Notes under the pieces: model-generated
What the model was told of the DNA's origin: nothing
The model's database searches: none
The model's input: the letters and a program-made list of their open reading frames with translations, nothing else
Shown: piece after piece, positions 15,580 to 16,842 of the stretch
How the letters are laid out: each line of letters starts with the position of its first letter
Position numbering within the stretch: the first letter of the stretch is position 1
Program-made: the position numbers and the translations under genes
Assembly (NCBI GenBank): GCA_018968865.1
Contig: JAGWZP010000016.1
Span: 1-16,842 of the forward strand
Length of the DNA: 16,842 bases
Direction of reading: 5' to 3'
Source: Patescibacteria group bacterium
Lineage (GTDB): Bacteria > Patescibacteria > Paceibacteria > UBA9973 > UBA2103

Positions 15580-16842
<1,263 letters not shown>

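Overview
The window looks like a GC-rich chromosome segment from a Patescibacteria (Candidate Phyla Radiation) bacterium, possibly a Parcubacteria/Kaiserbacteria-type lineage. That rank is an inference. The grounds are the gene order of the type IV pilus (T4P) locus without a secretin gene, the divergent PilN and PilP-position proteins, REC domains with an 'SNxGQ...KA' signature, very tight packing, and near-absence of Shine-Dalgarno sequences. TGA is used as a stop, so the code is standard.

Left part (1-3374, + strand): the 3' part of an ABC-type substrate-binding protein gene, then a membrane sensor histidine kinase and a response regulator with two receiver domains. Together these look like an extracellular-signal module. 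Next come a tRNA-Ser(GCU) gene and a comF-like phosphoribosyltransferase gene, both on the minus strand (3393-4232). Between them lie about 115 bp with three consecutive hairpins and a second copy of the first 12 nt of the tRNA.

Central and right part (4247-15574, + strand): a complete monoderm-style T4P machine. The order is pilM, pilN-like, pilO, a small PilP-position membrane protein, pilB (extension ATPase), a single-domain response regulator, pilT (retraction ATPase), pilC (platform), two tandem pilins, pilD (prepilin peptidase) and four overlapping minor pilin/pseudopilin genes (GspH-, GspJ-, GspI/PilV- and PilX/GspK-like). PilM/N/O would form the inner-membrane assembly complex, PilC the platform, PilB and PilT the motors, and PilD would process the pilins. 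The minor pilins would prime the fibre. The response regulator between the two motor genes suggests phospho-control of extension and retraction. The nearby comF suggests a DNA-uptake role, but this is inference.

Right edge: a 5' fragment of ligA (NAD-dependent DNA ligase) running off the window.

The most interesting signals are: repeated -10-like hexamers 6-12 nt before start codons, which imply leaderless mRNAs; a 14-bp divergent gap between comF and pilM; a 15-bp GNRA-capped hairpin whose 3' arm supplies part of the pilD promoter; two tandem pilins with nearly identical N-terminal DNA and divergent remainders; a tRNA-Ser leader that could sequester the tRNA 5' end; and eroded structural Cys/zinc motifs in several unrelated proteins. 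No insertion sequence, CRISPR array or rRNA was seen.
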